Origin: Lachnospiraceae bacterium
Lineage (GTDB): Bacteria > Bacillota > Clostridia > Lachnospirales > Lachnospiraceae
Length of the DNA stretch: 46,886 bases
Assembly: GCA_015057635.1 (NCBI GenBank)
Contig: SVEB01000043.1
Span: 1-46,886 of the forward strand
Reading direction: 5' to 3'
The position numbers and the translations under genes were made by a program. The notes beneath the pieces are model-generated. The model saw nothing but the letters and a program-made list of their open reading frames with translations, was not told where the DNA came from and searched no databases. Positions 8,252 through 16,519 of this stretch are shown in pieces (the first letter of the stretch is position 1; every line of letters starts with the position of its first letter).

Positions 8252-9037
8252 GTGAAAAAAGTGAAACGATTAGTTGCTAATTTTACAAAATATAGATTTT
8301 TATTAGTCGAACTTGTAAAAAAAGATATTAAGTTGAAGTATCGTAGTTCCGTTCTCGGATTTTTATGGACGATGTTAGAGCCATTGCTTACGATGATTGT
8401 CTTAACCCTCGTATTTGAGAACATGTTTGAACGTAAGATACCAAACTTCCCGGTTTATGTATTATGCGGGCGTCTTTTATATTCTTACTTTTCGAACGGA
8501 ACCAAGCTTGCGCTAAAATCCATTCGTAGAAACAGTTCGATGATTCGTAAGGTATATGTGCCAAAGTATATGTATCCGTTAGCATCTGCGCTTTCGGGTT
8601 ATATTACATTTTTAATCAGTCTGATTGTATTAGTTGTGGTAGGTATTGTTCAGGATGTAAAGCCAACCTGGTATATCTTTCAGGCGATATTCCCATTGGC
8701 GACCATTTTAGTTATGACAATCGGTCTTGGATTTATCTTGGCGACACTGGATGTATTCTTCCGTGATATGGAATATCTGTGGAGCGTATTGCTGATGTTA
8801 ATTATGTATATGTCTGCAATCTTCTATGATCCAAGCAAACTGTTAGCTACGCCAAAGGGAATTTTAATCCGTTTAAATCCTCTGTATGGAATCATTACAA
8901 ACTTTAGAAATGCTATTTTCGGTGAACCGATGAACATGACTTACTTTGCTTATACAGCAGGCCTTAGTGTGGTTGTGCTTATTGTTGGTGTGTTTATGTT
9001 CTATCGTCAACAGGATAAGTTTGTTTTATACGTATAG
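8252..9037 (+). CDS. ABC-2 type polysaccharide/teichoic acid export permease
   Basis: This is the membrane half of an ABC exporter of the Wzm/TagG type, which moves lipid-linked polymer across the membrane. The 261-residue protein has the family N-terminus (LLVELVKKDIKLKYRSSVLGFLWTMLEP, split here across the first amphipathic helix and membrane segment) and about six membrane segments, ending in a short basic tail. The start is uncertain: GTG 8252, or GTG 8261, for which AGGTG at 8250-8254 would be a better-placed ribosome binding site. It is followed after 9 nt by its ATPase. Confidence 0.88.
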   Translation: MKKVKRLVANFTKYRFLLVELVKKDIKLKYRSSVLGFLWTMLEPLLTMIVLTLVFENMFERKIPNFPVYVLCGRLLYSYFSNGTKLALKSIRRNSSMIRKVYVPKYMYPLASALSGYITFLISLIVLVVVGIVQDVKPTWYIFQAIFPLATILVMTIGLGFILATLDVFFRDMEYLWSVLLMLIMYMSAIFYDPSKLLATPKGILIRLNPLYGIITNFRNAIFGEPMNMTYFAYTAGLSVVVLIVGVFMFYRQQDKFVLYV

Positions 9038-9046
9038 GAGGGCATC

Positions 9047-9790
9047 GTGGATAATAATACCGTATTAAAAGTAGATAACGTGAGTGTAAGATTTAATCTT
9101 ACCGATGAAAAAGTAGACAGTGCAAAAGAGTATGTAATTAAGTTTTTAAAGAGGGAACTGCGTTATAAGGAATTCTGGGCACTGAAAAATGTGTCTTTTG
9201 ATATCAAGAGAGGTCAGAGAGTCGGCATTCTTGGTTTAAATGGTGCAGGAAAGAGTACATTATTAAAGGTAATTGCAGGCGTATTAAAAGCAACCGAAGG
9301 AAAGGTTGTCACAAAAGGACGTATTGTACCGCTTTTGGAACTTGGAGCAGGTTTTGATAAGCAGTATACCGGAGCAGAGAATATCTATCTGTATGGAGCG
9401 ATGCTTGGATATCCGAAGGCATTTTTAAAGGAAAAGTTCGATGAAATCGTAGAGTTTTCCGAGCTTGGAAGCTTTATTAATGTACCTCTTAAGAATTATT
9501 CTTCCGGTATGAAGGCAAGACTTGGTTTTTCTATTGCGACTATCGTAGAACCGGATATCTTAATCTTAGATGAGGTGCTTTCAGTAGGTGATGCGAAGTT
9601 TCGAAAGAAGAGTGAGAAGAAGATTAAGGACATGTTTGATAAAGGCATTACCGTGTTATTCGTATCTCACTCGTTAGCACAGGTACGTTCCCTTTGTGAT
9701 CGTGCCGTAATCTTAGAAAAAGGACAGATAATCGCGCAGGGAGATTCTAAGACGGTATGCGATCTGTATCAGGAGAAGTTAAACAAATAG
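9047..9790 (+). CDS. ABC exporter ATPase, Wzt/TagH type
   Basis: This is the nucleotide-binding half of the exporter. Walker A is G63-T71 (GLNGAGKST), the signature is YSSGM, Walker B is ILILDE followed by the VLSVGD D-loop region, and the switch histidine is in VSHS. The N-terminal extension of about 45 residues before the ABC core is typical for Wzt/TagH. At 247 residues it lacks the C-terminal sugar-binding domain of O-antigen Wzt, so substrate recognition probably does not depend on a modified chain end. Start is GTG 9047 with GGAGGG upstream. Confidence 0.92.
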   Translation: MDNNTVLKVDNVSVRFNLTDEKVDSAKEYVIKFLKRELRYKEFWALKNVSFDIKRGQRVGILGLNGAGKSTLLKVIAGVLKATEGKVVTKGRIVPLLELGAGFDKQYTGAENIYLYGAMLGYPKAFLKEKFDEIVEFSELGSFINVPLKNYSSGMKARLGFSIATIVEPDILILDEVLSVGDAKFRKKSEKKIKDMFDKGITVLFVSHSLAQVRSLCDRAVILEKGQIIAQGDSKTVCDLYQEKLNK

Positions 9791-9830
9791 AATACAAAAG
9801 GTTTTAAGCAGGAAAGGGAAAAAAGAGAGC

Positions 9831-11018
9831 ATGAGTGCGATAAAGAGAGAGACAAAACGAAGATTATTAAGCATGATTCATAATGTACAGGCAAAGGTGG
9901 ATCAGGTAAGGGTAAATGCCCTTTTAGACCGCTATGATGCGTCTGTCTATCAGAATCAGAATCCGAAAGAGGTAAAGTCTGTTCTTTTTATCATCACTCG
10001 TCTGGTCCGTTTTTCCGGCGGCCAGACATCCATCTTACGACTTGGGACTGAGCTTCATAAGCTTGGATACAAGGTAGGCTATGCGGTATATAAGCCGCAG
10101 AGCAAGGAAGAGATGAGAATCTGTGCCGCCAGCAATTTGAGTGGTTTTCAGGGAGAACTATATACGATGCAGGAGTTAAATCAGATGTATGAGAACAACT
10201 CATTTGATGTGGTAGTGGCTTCTTCCTGGGATACCCTTTCATTTGCTAAGAAGCTTAAAAAGTATACGATGTATTTTGTACAGGATTATGAACCATATTT
10301 TTATCCGTTTGGCGAGATATTTTTACTGGCGAAGAAGACCTATGAGCAGGGAGCTCATATGGTAAGCTTAGGGAACTGGAATGCAGAGATGATCAAGAAA
10401 GAATGCTCTTTGGTATCCCCAATTGATGTGATTGACTTCCCTTATGAGAAGAAGGAATATCCGAAGAAGGAAAGAGATTACATGGCGTATGCGAAAAAGA
10501 AGCATTTTGTAATGGCGGTATATTTAAAATACTATGGAAAGAGACTTCCATGCATTCTGCAGTATATGATGACAGATGTGGTAGAAAAGTTTGCAAAAGA
10601 TGGAATTACGCTAGAGGTCAAATACTTTGGGGAAGCAAAGAACTTTACCGTAAAAGGCGGAAAGAATCAGGGAATGTTAAATAAGAAGGAGCTGTTAGCT
10701 TTATATGAGGAAGCTGACTTTGGGATGGTAGCATCAATGAGCAATATTTCTCTGATTCCGTATGAGATGTTAGCCACCGGACTTCCGCTTGTGGAGTTTG
10801 AAGACGGAACATTTGAATATTTCTTTCCAAAGGATTCTGCGATCATGACATCTATCGATCCGAATGATCTGTATCATAAACTGAAGGCAGCTATATCAGA
10901 TCCAGCCGTTTTAGTCAGACATCAGGAAAGGGCAGCGGACTATATGAAGGATTTAAGCTGGAAGAAGACTGGATTTCAATTCCATGAAGTACTGGAGAGA
11001 TTATGCGAGAACTCATAA
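9831..11018 (+). CDS. Glycosyltransferase, GT4-like (WsaF-type)
   Basis: The 395-residue protein resembles WsaF-type rhamnosyltransferases: an N-terminal Rossmann half starting at VLFIITRLVRFSGGQ (about residue 50), the marker YFVQDYEPYFYPF (about residues 147-159), and a C-terminal half with a nucleotide-sugar binding pattern (SNISLIPYEMLATGLPLVEF). No membrane segment is evident. It sits between the exporter genes and a glycerophosphotransferase, so it most likely builds the exported polymer. The donor sugar cannot be told from sequence alone. Its end overlaps the next gene by 16 nt. Confidence 0.82.
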   Translation: MSAIKRETKRRLLSMIHNVQAKVDQVRVNALLDRYDASVYQNQNPKEVKSVLFIITRLVRFSGGQTSILRLGTELHKLGYKVGYAVYKPQSKEEMRICAASNLSGFQGELYTMQELNQMYENNSFDVVVASSWDTLSFAKKLKKYTMYFVQDYEPYFYPFGEIFLLAKKTYEQGAHMVSLGNWNAEMIKKECSLVSPIDVIDFPYEKKEYPKKERDYMAYAKKKHFVMAVYLKYYGKRLPCILQYMMTDVVEKFAKDGITLEVKYFGEAKNFTVKGGKNQGMLNKKELLALYEEADFGMVASMSNISLIPYEMLATGLPLVEFEDGTFEYFFPKDSAIMTSIDPNDLYHKLKAAISDPAVLVRHQERAADYMKDLSWKKTGFQFHEVLERLCENS

Positions 11019-12178
11019 AGAAACTGACACCAAAACCACTGATCGAACTATATAAAAAGCTAAGATATGTATGGATCCAAATGCTGTTTCGGATCTTTCA
11101 TCTTTTTCCGATTCAAAAGAATAGGATTGTACTCTGTAATGTATGGGGATATGGGGACAATGCCAGATATGTGGCAGAAGAGCTTCTAAGAAAGCAGGAT
11201 GGTGAAGAAATCTGTTTCGTAACCAATCATCCGGAAACAGCAGGGGAAGCGCCAGGAATCCGCTTTTTAAAGACGAACAGTGTGGCAGCAGTCAAGGCGT
11301 TAGCCACTGCCCGTGTATGGGTGGAGAATAACCGAAAAGAACCCTATATCACAAAGAGGAAAGGGCAGTATTATATCCAGCTTTGGCATGGCGGACTGGC
11401 ACTTAAGAAAATTGAAGGGGACTGTGCCGAACATTTAGGGGAAGCCTATATCCAGAATGCGAAACGCGATTCTGCAATGACCGACCTTTATGTTTCAAAT
11501 GGGGAGTTCTGTACGAATATGTACCGGAGAGCTTTTTTCTATGAAGGCGAGATTTTAGAGTGCGGAACACCAAGAAACGATGCATTTATAAAAGGAAATC
11601 CAGAGAAGGCGGCACAGGTTAAACGTAGGCTTTCCATCCCGGATGATACGAAAATTGTATTGTATGCACCGACTTATCGGGATGGAAGTGATGTGACGGC
11701 GTATCAGTTCGATTTTGAGCAGACGAGAAAAGCGATGGAGAAACGGTTTGGAGGCCGCTTCATCATGATCGTGCGTTTGCATCCCCTTGTGGCGGCATTA
11801 GGGGATGTGCTTGTATATAGCGATAAGATTCTAAATGGCAGTCATTATCCGGATATGTATGAACTGATGCTTGCAAGTGATGTGCTGATCACGGATTACT
11901 CGAATACAATGTTTGAATTCAGCATGATGAGAAGACCGGTATTTTTATATGCTTCCGATTTTACGGCATATAAAAAGGAAAGAGGATTTTATTTTGACTA
12001 TTATACTCTCCCATATCCAATCGCAGCGAATACCGAGGAAATGATTCAGAATATTACAAATTTCTCAGAAGAATTGTATAAGGATAATCTTCAGAGTTTC
12101 TTCGATATCGTCGCTTTGAAGGAAAGCGGCAGAGCAGCAGAGGCTGTGGCAGAAAAGGTGCTTGAAAAAGTGAGGTAA
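11003..12178 (+). CDS. CDP-glycerol glycerophosphotransferase family protein (TagB/TagF-like)
   Basis: The 391-residue protein belongs to the family that adds glycerol-phosphate (or ribitol-phosphate) units to teichoic acid chains. Visible motifs are the substrate-site LWHGGLALKK (about residues 130-139), VLYAPTYRDG, RLHP, and DVLITDYSNTMFEF, the nucleotide-binding signature of the Glyphos_transf domain. There is no large N-terminal membrane region; an amphipathic N-terminus may tether it to the membrane. It is co-transcribed with the upstream glycosyltransferase (16-nt overlap), which points to a phosphate-containing wall polymer. Confidence 0.88.
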   Translation: MRELIKKLTPKPLIELYKKLRYVWIQMLFRIFHLFPIQKNRIVLCNVWGYGDNARYVAEELLRKQDGEEICFVTNHPETAGEAPGIRFLKTNSVAAVKALATARVWVENNRKEPYITKRKGQYYIQLWHGGLALKKIEGDCAEHLGEAYIQNAKRDSAMTDLYVSNGEFCTNMYRRAFFYEGEILECGTPRNDAFIKGNPEKAAQVKRRLSIPDDTKIVLYAPTYRDGSDVTAYQFDFEQTRKAMEKRFGGRFIMIVRLHPLVAALGDVLVYSDKILNGSHYPDMYELMLASDVLITDYSNTMFEFSMMRRPVFLYASDFTAYKKERGFYFDYYTLPYPIAANTEEMIQNITNFSEELYKDNLQSFFDIVALKESGRAAEAVAEKVLEKVR

Positions 12179-12182
12179 ACAC

Positions 12183-12265
12183 GAAGTCAAAAAAGAAGAG
12201 CAGACGGATTTGAGAAACATTATGTTTTTCAAATCCGTCTGCTCTTCTTCTTTGACTTCCTTTTT
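12183..12265. terminator. Bidirectional terminator with a ~30-bp stem
   Basis: 12183-12213 pairs almost perfectly with 12229-12259 (core AGAAGAGCAGACGGATTTGA with its complement). Purine runs on one arm and pyrimidine runs on the other let it end transcription from both converging genes (11003-12178 plus, htrA minus). Confidence 0.9.
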
Positions 12266-12380
12266 GCCCCTTTGCTTCCTTTGAAATGGAATGAGATGAT
12301 GCTGTTAGCTGACCGGATGCTCACGCTTAAAGATCAAGGCAGGAAGGATAGTTCACTTATTACATTGGATCTCACTGCGA

Positions 12381-14117
12381 TTAGCGGCCAGAACGGGAAC
12401 CAGGAACTGTCTGCTGATCTTTTGGAGCCGGAATGCCTTGTTCGGAAGAGGATTCTTTTGAATCCACATTTGACTGTTCCGATGGCATATCGGAAGGCAC
12501 AGAGGAAGAATCTTTAGTAGTTGAACTATCTGAGGAAGAATTCGTCTTATCTGTTGAGTCAGCTGTATAGGACGGATTCTGCATCAGGGTGACATCCGTT
12601 GTGAATTCTTCATAAACACCGTCTACCATTCGTTTGTACGTGATGCTTATGGTCGTACCCACACGGTAGGAGGTTACTTTTTCACGAAGCTCTGTGCTTG
12701 TTGTGATTTCAGTGCCATTTACGCCTGTGATGATATCGCCGACTACGATGCCTGCATTTGCAGCGCTGCTTCCTTCTACGACCTGAACGACATAGGCGCC
12801 GATTGGCCAATTATAAGCGGATGCGAATTTTTCGGTTACATCCTGAGGAATGATACCAAGATAGCCTTTTTCCTCATCGCCAAGAATTTCTTTGGTCATC
12901 AGATCGCTTACGATTGGAAGGGCTCTGGAGATTGGGATTGCATATCCCATACCTTCTACATCCGTATTCATTAGTTTGGCGGAGTTAATTCCGATTACCT
13001 CGCCTTTTGTATTGATTAAAGCACCGCCGCTGTTGCCTGGATTGATAGCCGCATCAACCTGAAGGACTACTAAGCTTGTATTGGCATCAGAAATAGTAAT
13101 CTCACGGTCTTTTGCACTTACATAGCCAACTGTCACGCTCTGACCATATCCAAGGGCATTGCCGATCGCGATCGCCATCTCACCGACTTTGACATCGTCG
13201 GATTCCCCAATAGTAGCTACTTTAATGGCTGCCTTTGTATCATCGGAAAGGGTGGAGTAATCTATGGAGATTACGGCAAGATCCGCAGAGGAGTCTTTTC
13301 CTTTTATGACGGCTTCTGCTGTGGAACCATCAATAAAGGTTACCGTAATAGTCTTAGCAGAATTTACAACATGGTTATTGGTTGCGATAAGCAGTTCGTT
13401 ATCATCCTGACTGATGATGAAGCCAGATCCGCCGCCATCGCTTTCCTGATCATACTGCTGTCCCCATACCAGATAGCTTTCTACAAAAGTGCTGGTGATG
13501 GAAACCATGGAAGGCATAACATTCTCTACAATGCTGGACACGTCCATGCTGGTTATGGTCACGTTATCCGATACCGTAGTAGTTCCAATCTCACTTGTAG
13601 TTGTGCCGCTGTTTTCGCCGATCAGTCCATCCTTTGAGGTTGTAAGGGTCGCAGGAGCTTTTGTGGAGCTTGGGCGTGCACTTGGATTGAAGTGATAGTA
13701 GGCACTGTTGAATCCTAAGAAACTTCCTGCCGCTACAACGCCGAATACGGCTGCTGTGCCCACCAATGCAGCGCTTTTCTTTAAAAATGGATGCTTCTTT
13801 GCTGTTTTCTTTTCATCGGAAGAAAACGGGGCCGTCTGTTCTAAGTGAACATTTTCAGGATTAACATGATAGTTTGTATAGGCATTATCCTGATAGGTGG
13901 AGTCACTTGTGCATGCATGTTCATCGGAAGAAGAAAAGTGTACGCTTTCCTGGTTGCTGAAATCATGTTCCGAAGAAGCATTTGATGCAGAGTTTACAGT
14001 CTGTCCGGAATTCTTAGCTGATACTTGTTCAGCCCAAAAACTATAGCCGCCAGACGATTCAGAATTTGAGTTTGCATTGGATGTTTCTTGTTCCAATTTG
14101 TTATTTTCTTCAGACAT
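12381..14117 (-). CDS. htrA: HtrA/DegP-family serine protease with PDZ domain
   Basis: HtrA is a membrane-anchored envelope quality-control protease. Of 578 residues, the first ~110 are a Ser/Asn/Glu-rich cytoplasmic tail, then a membrane anchor (about 115-138), a Ser/Thr-rich linker, and the trypsin-like domain with catalytic H249 (TNNHVV), D279 (SSADLAVI) and S363 (NPGNSGGA). One PDZ domain follows (about 425-520) with the YLGI...GAYVVQVVEGSSA pattern. A second Ser-rich tail of about 50 residues ends the protein. AAGGAG precedes the ATG. It is the only clear minus-strand gene in the window and is convergent with the polymer cluster. Confidence 0.93.
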   Translation of the reverse strand: MSEENNKLEQETSNANSNSESSGGYSFWAEQVSAKNSGQTVNSASNASSEHDFSNQESVHFSSSDEHACTSDSTYQDNAYTNYHVNPENVHLEQTAPFSSDEKKTAKKHPFLKKSAALVGTAAVFGVVAAGSFLGFNSAYYHFNPSARPSSTKAPATLTTSKDGLIGENSGTTTSEIGTTTVSDNVTITSMDVSSIVENVMPSMVSITSTFVESYLVWGQQYDQESDGGGSGFIISQDDNELLIATNNHVVNSAKTITVTFIDGSTAEAVIKGKDSSADLAVISIDYSTLSDDTKAAIKVATIGESDDVKVGEMAIAIGNALGYGQSVTVGYVSAKDREITISDANTSLVVLQVDAAINPGNSGGALINTKGEVIGINSAKLMNTDVEGMGYAIPISRALPIVSDLMTKEILGDEEKGYLGIIPQDVTEKFASAYNWPIGAYVVQVVEGSSAANAGIVVGDIITGVNGTEITTSTELREKVTSYRVGTTISITYKRMVDGVYEEFTTDVTLMQNPSYTADSTDKTNSSSDSSTTKDSSSVPSDMPSEQSNVDSKESSSEQGIPAPKDQQTVPGSRSGR

Positions 14118-14415
14118 ATGAATTCTCCTTATTTTATGTTATTAAAAAAATCTTGCATAATAATGAAAAATAGTTATAATGTTATATTTGACGTCTTAAA
14201 GACAGTGGATTCGTAATTTTTCCATTTTCTTTAAGGCTATAAAAAGTATATCAGCAGAATGTGTTTATAATGTGAAAAAAATTTTAAATTATTATAAGAG
14301 ATAAAATGCTGTTGTGGAAAATGGGCCAATCATGTATTATTATAACAAGATTTATAGTCATTTTCAGTAAAAAAACGGATTATTAGAACGAAGAGAGAAC
14401 GAGAGGGAGCAGACG
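14118..14415. other. AT-rich divergent intergenic region
   Basis: This separates htrA (minus) and the sugar-phosphate transferase (plus). It is very AT-rich. One plus-strand promoter candidate is given separately; for htrA I see only weak -10-like boxes (TATAAC on the minus strand near 14174). No CIRCE or other heat-shock operator was recognised. Confidence 0.5.
14312..14340 (+). promoter_or_regulatory. Candidate promoter for the sugar-phosphate transferase
   Basis: TTGTGG (14312-14317), 17-nt spacer, TATTAT (14335-14340). The -35 is weak, but position and spacing fit a leader of about 70 nt before ATG 14416. Confidence 0.4.
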
Positions 14416-15837
14416 ATGATTAAAGATAATCAGAAGACGTTTAACCGGATTCATGTCATTATCGACGGAATATTAGTTGTTTTATCCTATATATGCGCCT
14501 ATTATCTGAGATTTGATTTACTGGGGGGATTCAGTTTTTTCGCTCAGAGCATTTATGAAAGGTATCTTCCGATTGGGGATTATATCACGTACCTTCCATT
14601 TTTAGTGCCGGCATATCTGATTTTATATTCGCTGTGCAATGTGTATAAGCCAAAACGGAGCAATTCAAGACGTGCGGAGATGTGGAATCTGTTTAAGGCA
14701 AATGTAGCAGGAATCTTATTTTTCTCCTTTATCTTATACCTGACAAAAGAAGTCAATATCTCAAGAAAGTTTATTGCAATCTTTTTGGTGCTGAACTATT
14801 TCTACGGTCTGTTGTTCCGCTATGTGGTCATCCGTATCATGCAGGGGCTGCGCCAGAAGGGGTTCAATCAGAAACATATCCTGATTGTCGGATACAGTTA
14901 TGCGGCCGAAGGATTTATAAACCGAATCATTGCCAATCCGGAATGGGGATATCATATCTATGGTATTTTGGATGATACGATGGAAGTCGGAACAATGTAT
15001 AAGAAAATCAAGGTAATCGGTACAACAGAGGATTTGCAGGAACTGTTAGCGAAGAATACATTTGATGAGATCGCAGTTACGCTAAGCATCAATGAATATG
15101 CAAAGTTAGAACATATTGTGGGCATCTGTGAGAAGTCCGGGGTTCACACTAAGTTTATACCGGATTATCATAATATCGTGCCAACCATTCCTTATATGGA
15201 AGACCTGTACGGGCTGCCTGTTATCAATATCCGTAATGTTCCATTAAGCAATACCGGCAATAAGGTTGTAAAGCGTATCGTGGATATTATTGGATCTTTA
15301 GTGGCAATCATAATCGCAGCTATTCCAATGGCGATTGTGGCGATTATGATTAAGCTAACCTCGCCGGGACCAATCATTTATGCGCAGGTTAGGGTAGGTC
15401 TTCATAATAAGAAGTTTAAGATGTATAAGTTCCGTTCCATGGAGGTGCAGGATGAGAAGAAGGAACAGAAGGCATGGACCGTTCCAAATGATCCGCGTGT
15501 CACAAAGATCGGACGTTTCATTCGAAGCACAAGCATTGATGAGCTGCCACAGCTGTTTAATGTATTAAAAGGGGACATGAGCATGGTAGGTCCAAGACCG
15601 GAACGCCCGCTTTTTGTGGAAAAGTTTAAGGAAGAGATTCCGCGTTATATGATCAAGCATCAGGTACGTCCGGGCATCACCGGATGGGCCCAGATCAACG
15701 GTTACCGCGGAGATACTTCGATTCGTAAGCGAATTGAATGTGATCTTTATTATATCGAGAACTGGACATTAGGATTGGATATTAAAATCCTGTTCTTAAC
15801 TATTTTCAAAGGATTTATCAATAAAAATGCATACTAG
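14416..15837 (+). CDS. Undecaprenyl-phosphate sugar-1-phosphate transferase (polyprenyl glycosylphosphotransferase)
   Basis: This is the priming enzyme of surface polysaccharide synthesis: it moves a sugar-1-phosphate (often glucose- or galactose-phosphate) from a UDP-sugar to undecaprenyl phosphate. The 473-residue protein has four N-terminal membrane segments (about residues 10-135), a Rossmann-like middle domain (HILIVGYSYAAEGFI) and the C-terminal catalytic domain starting with a membrane segment at KRIVDIIGSLVAI, then SPGPIIYAQ, KFRSM and DELPQLFNVLKGDMSMVGPRPE. GAGAGGGAG precedes the start. It could supply the primer for the polymer cluster across htrA. Confidence 0.92.
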   Translation: MIKDNQKTFNRIHVIIDGILVVLSYICAYYLRFDLLGGFSFFAQSIYERYLPIGDYITYLPFLVPAYLILYSLCNVYKPKRSNSRRAEMWNLFKANVAGILFFSFILYLTKEVNISRKFIAIFLVLNYFYGLLFRYVVIRIMQGLRQKGFNQKHILIVGYSYAAEGFINRIIANPEWGYHIYGILDDTMEVGTMYKKIKVIGTTEDLQELLAKNTFDEIAVTLSINEYAKLEHIVGICEKSGVHTKFIPDYHNIVPTIPYMEDLYGLPVINIRNVPLSNTGNKVVKRIVDIIGSLVAIIIAAIPMAIVAIMIKLTSPGPIIYAQVRVGLHNKKFKMYKFRSMEVQDEKKEQKAWTVPNDPRVTKIGRFIRSTSIDELPQLFNVLKGDMSMVGPRPERPLFVEKFKEEIPRYMIKHQVRPGITGWAQINGYRGDTSIRKRIECDLYYIENWTLGLDIKILFLTIFKGFINKNAY

Positions 15838-15852
15838 GTCATAAGATGAAAT

Positions 15853-15906
15853 CATAAAGAGACCGCCGGAAAAGCTTCTTTACGCTTTCCCGGCGGTTTC
15901 TTTATG
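15853..15906 (+). terminator. Terminator after the sugar-phosphate transferase
   Basis: CATAAAGAGACCGCCGG (from 15853) pairs with the segment ending in CCGGCGGTTTCTTTATG (15906) with one mismatch, and inner AAAGC/GCTTT pairs. T-rich sequence lies in the 3' arm. Confidence 0.85.
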
Positions 15907-16016
15907 ATTTGTTTATAATTGGAACAGAAAATTTAGTTGAAAAATCATGAGTGAAAGAATACAATTGTGCTAAGTTTAGATACAGGAATTATGAAATGAG
16001 GAAAGGATCTGACAAA

Positions 16017-16412
16017 ATGAGAGAAAAATTACAAAGATTTATGATAGGAAGATATGGAGTTGACAGGCTGTCAAAAGATATCGTAATTGCATCCTGTATA
16101 TGTCTCATCCTGTCTATGCTGTTTCGAAGCAGGCTGCTTGATGCAGTGGCAGTAGTGCTGCTTATTGTCAGTTATACAAGAATGTTATCAAGAAACATAA
16201 ATGCAAGATACAATGAGAACCAGAAGTATTTGGGGTGGCTTAATAAGATCAGATACAAATACGAAAAGATGATGCGCAACGTAAAAGAGCAAAAGACACA
16301 TCATATTTACAAGTGTCCTGGCTGCGGCCAGAAAATCCGTGTGCCAAGGGGAAAAGGCAAGATCAGCATTCGGTGCCCAAAGTGTCAGACTGAATTCATA
16401 AAGAAAAGCTAG
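16017..16412 (+). CDS. Small membrane protein with C-terminal zinc ribbon
   Basis: The 131-residue protein has a basic N-terminus, two close hydrophobic segments (about residues 23-59), a basic helical linker, and a C-terminal zinc ribbon with two CPxC pairs (CPGC and CPKC, 17 residues between the pairs). The frame is open from 15951, but ATG 16017 with AAAGGA upstream is the better start. I cannot assign a function. The ribbon faces the cytoplasm if the helices form a hairpin. Confidence 0.7.
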   Translation: MREKLQRFMIGRYGVDRLSKDIVIASCICLILSMLFRSRLLDAVAVVLLIVSYTRMLSRNINARYNENQKYLGWLNKIRYKYEKMMRNVKEQKTHHIYKCPGCGQKIRVPRGKGKISIRCPKCQTEFIKKS

Positions 16413-16444
16413 GAATGGTAAGGAAATCTTAAGAGTATTTTGAC

Positions 16445-16473
16445 TTGTTCTTGTCTTTTTACTGGGATATAAT
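16445..16473 (+). promoter_or_regulatory. Promoter before clpX
   Basis: TTGTTC (16445-16450), 17-nt spacer, perfect TATAAT (16468-16473). A TTGACT just upstream (16440-16445) is 22 nt from the -10, too far to be the -35. Confidence 0.55.
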
Positions 16474-16519
16474 AAGGACAAGCTGGTAAGCGATACGACC
16501 GTATATGGGAGGAAGTTAA

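Noticed and set aside
12272..12517. 81-codon plus-strand frame
   Set aside because: It overlaps the end of htrA on the other strand, has no ribosome binding site, and its sequence is explained by the htrA codons.
16440..16473. TTGACT as -35 of the clpX promoter
   Set aside because: Spacing to TATAAT would be 22 nt; TTGTTC at 16445 with 17 nt fits better.
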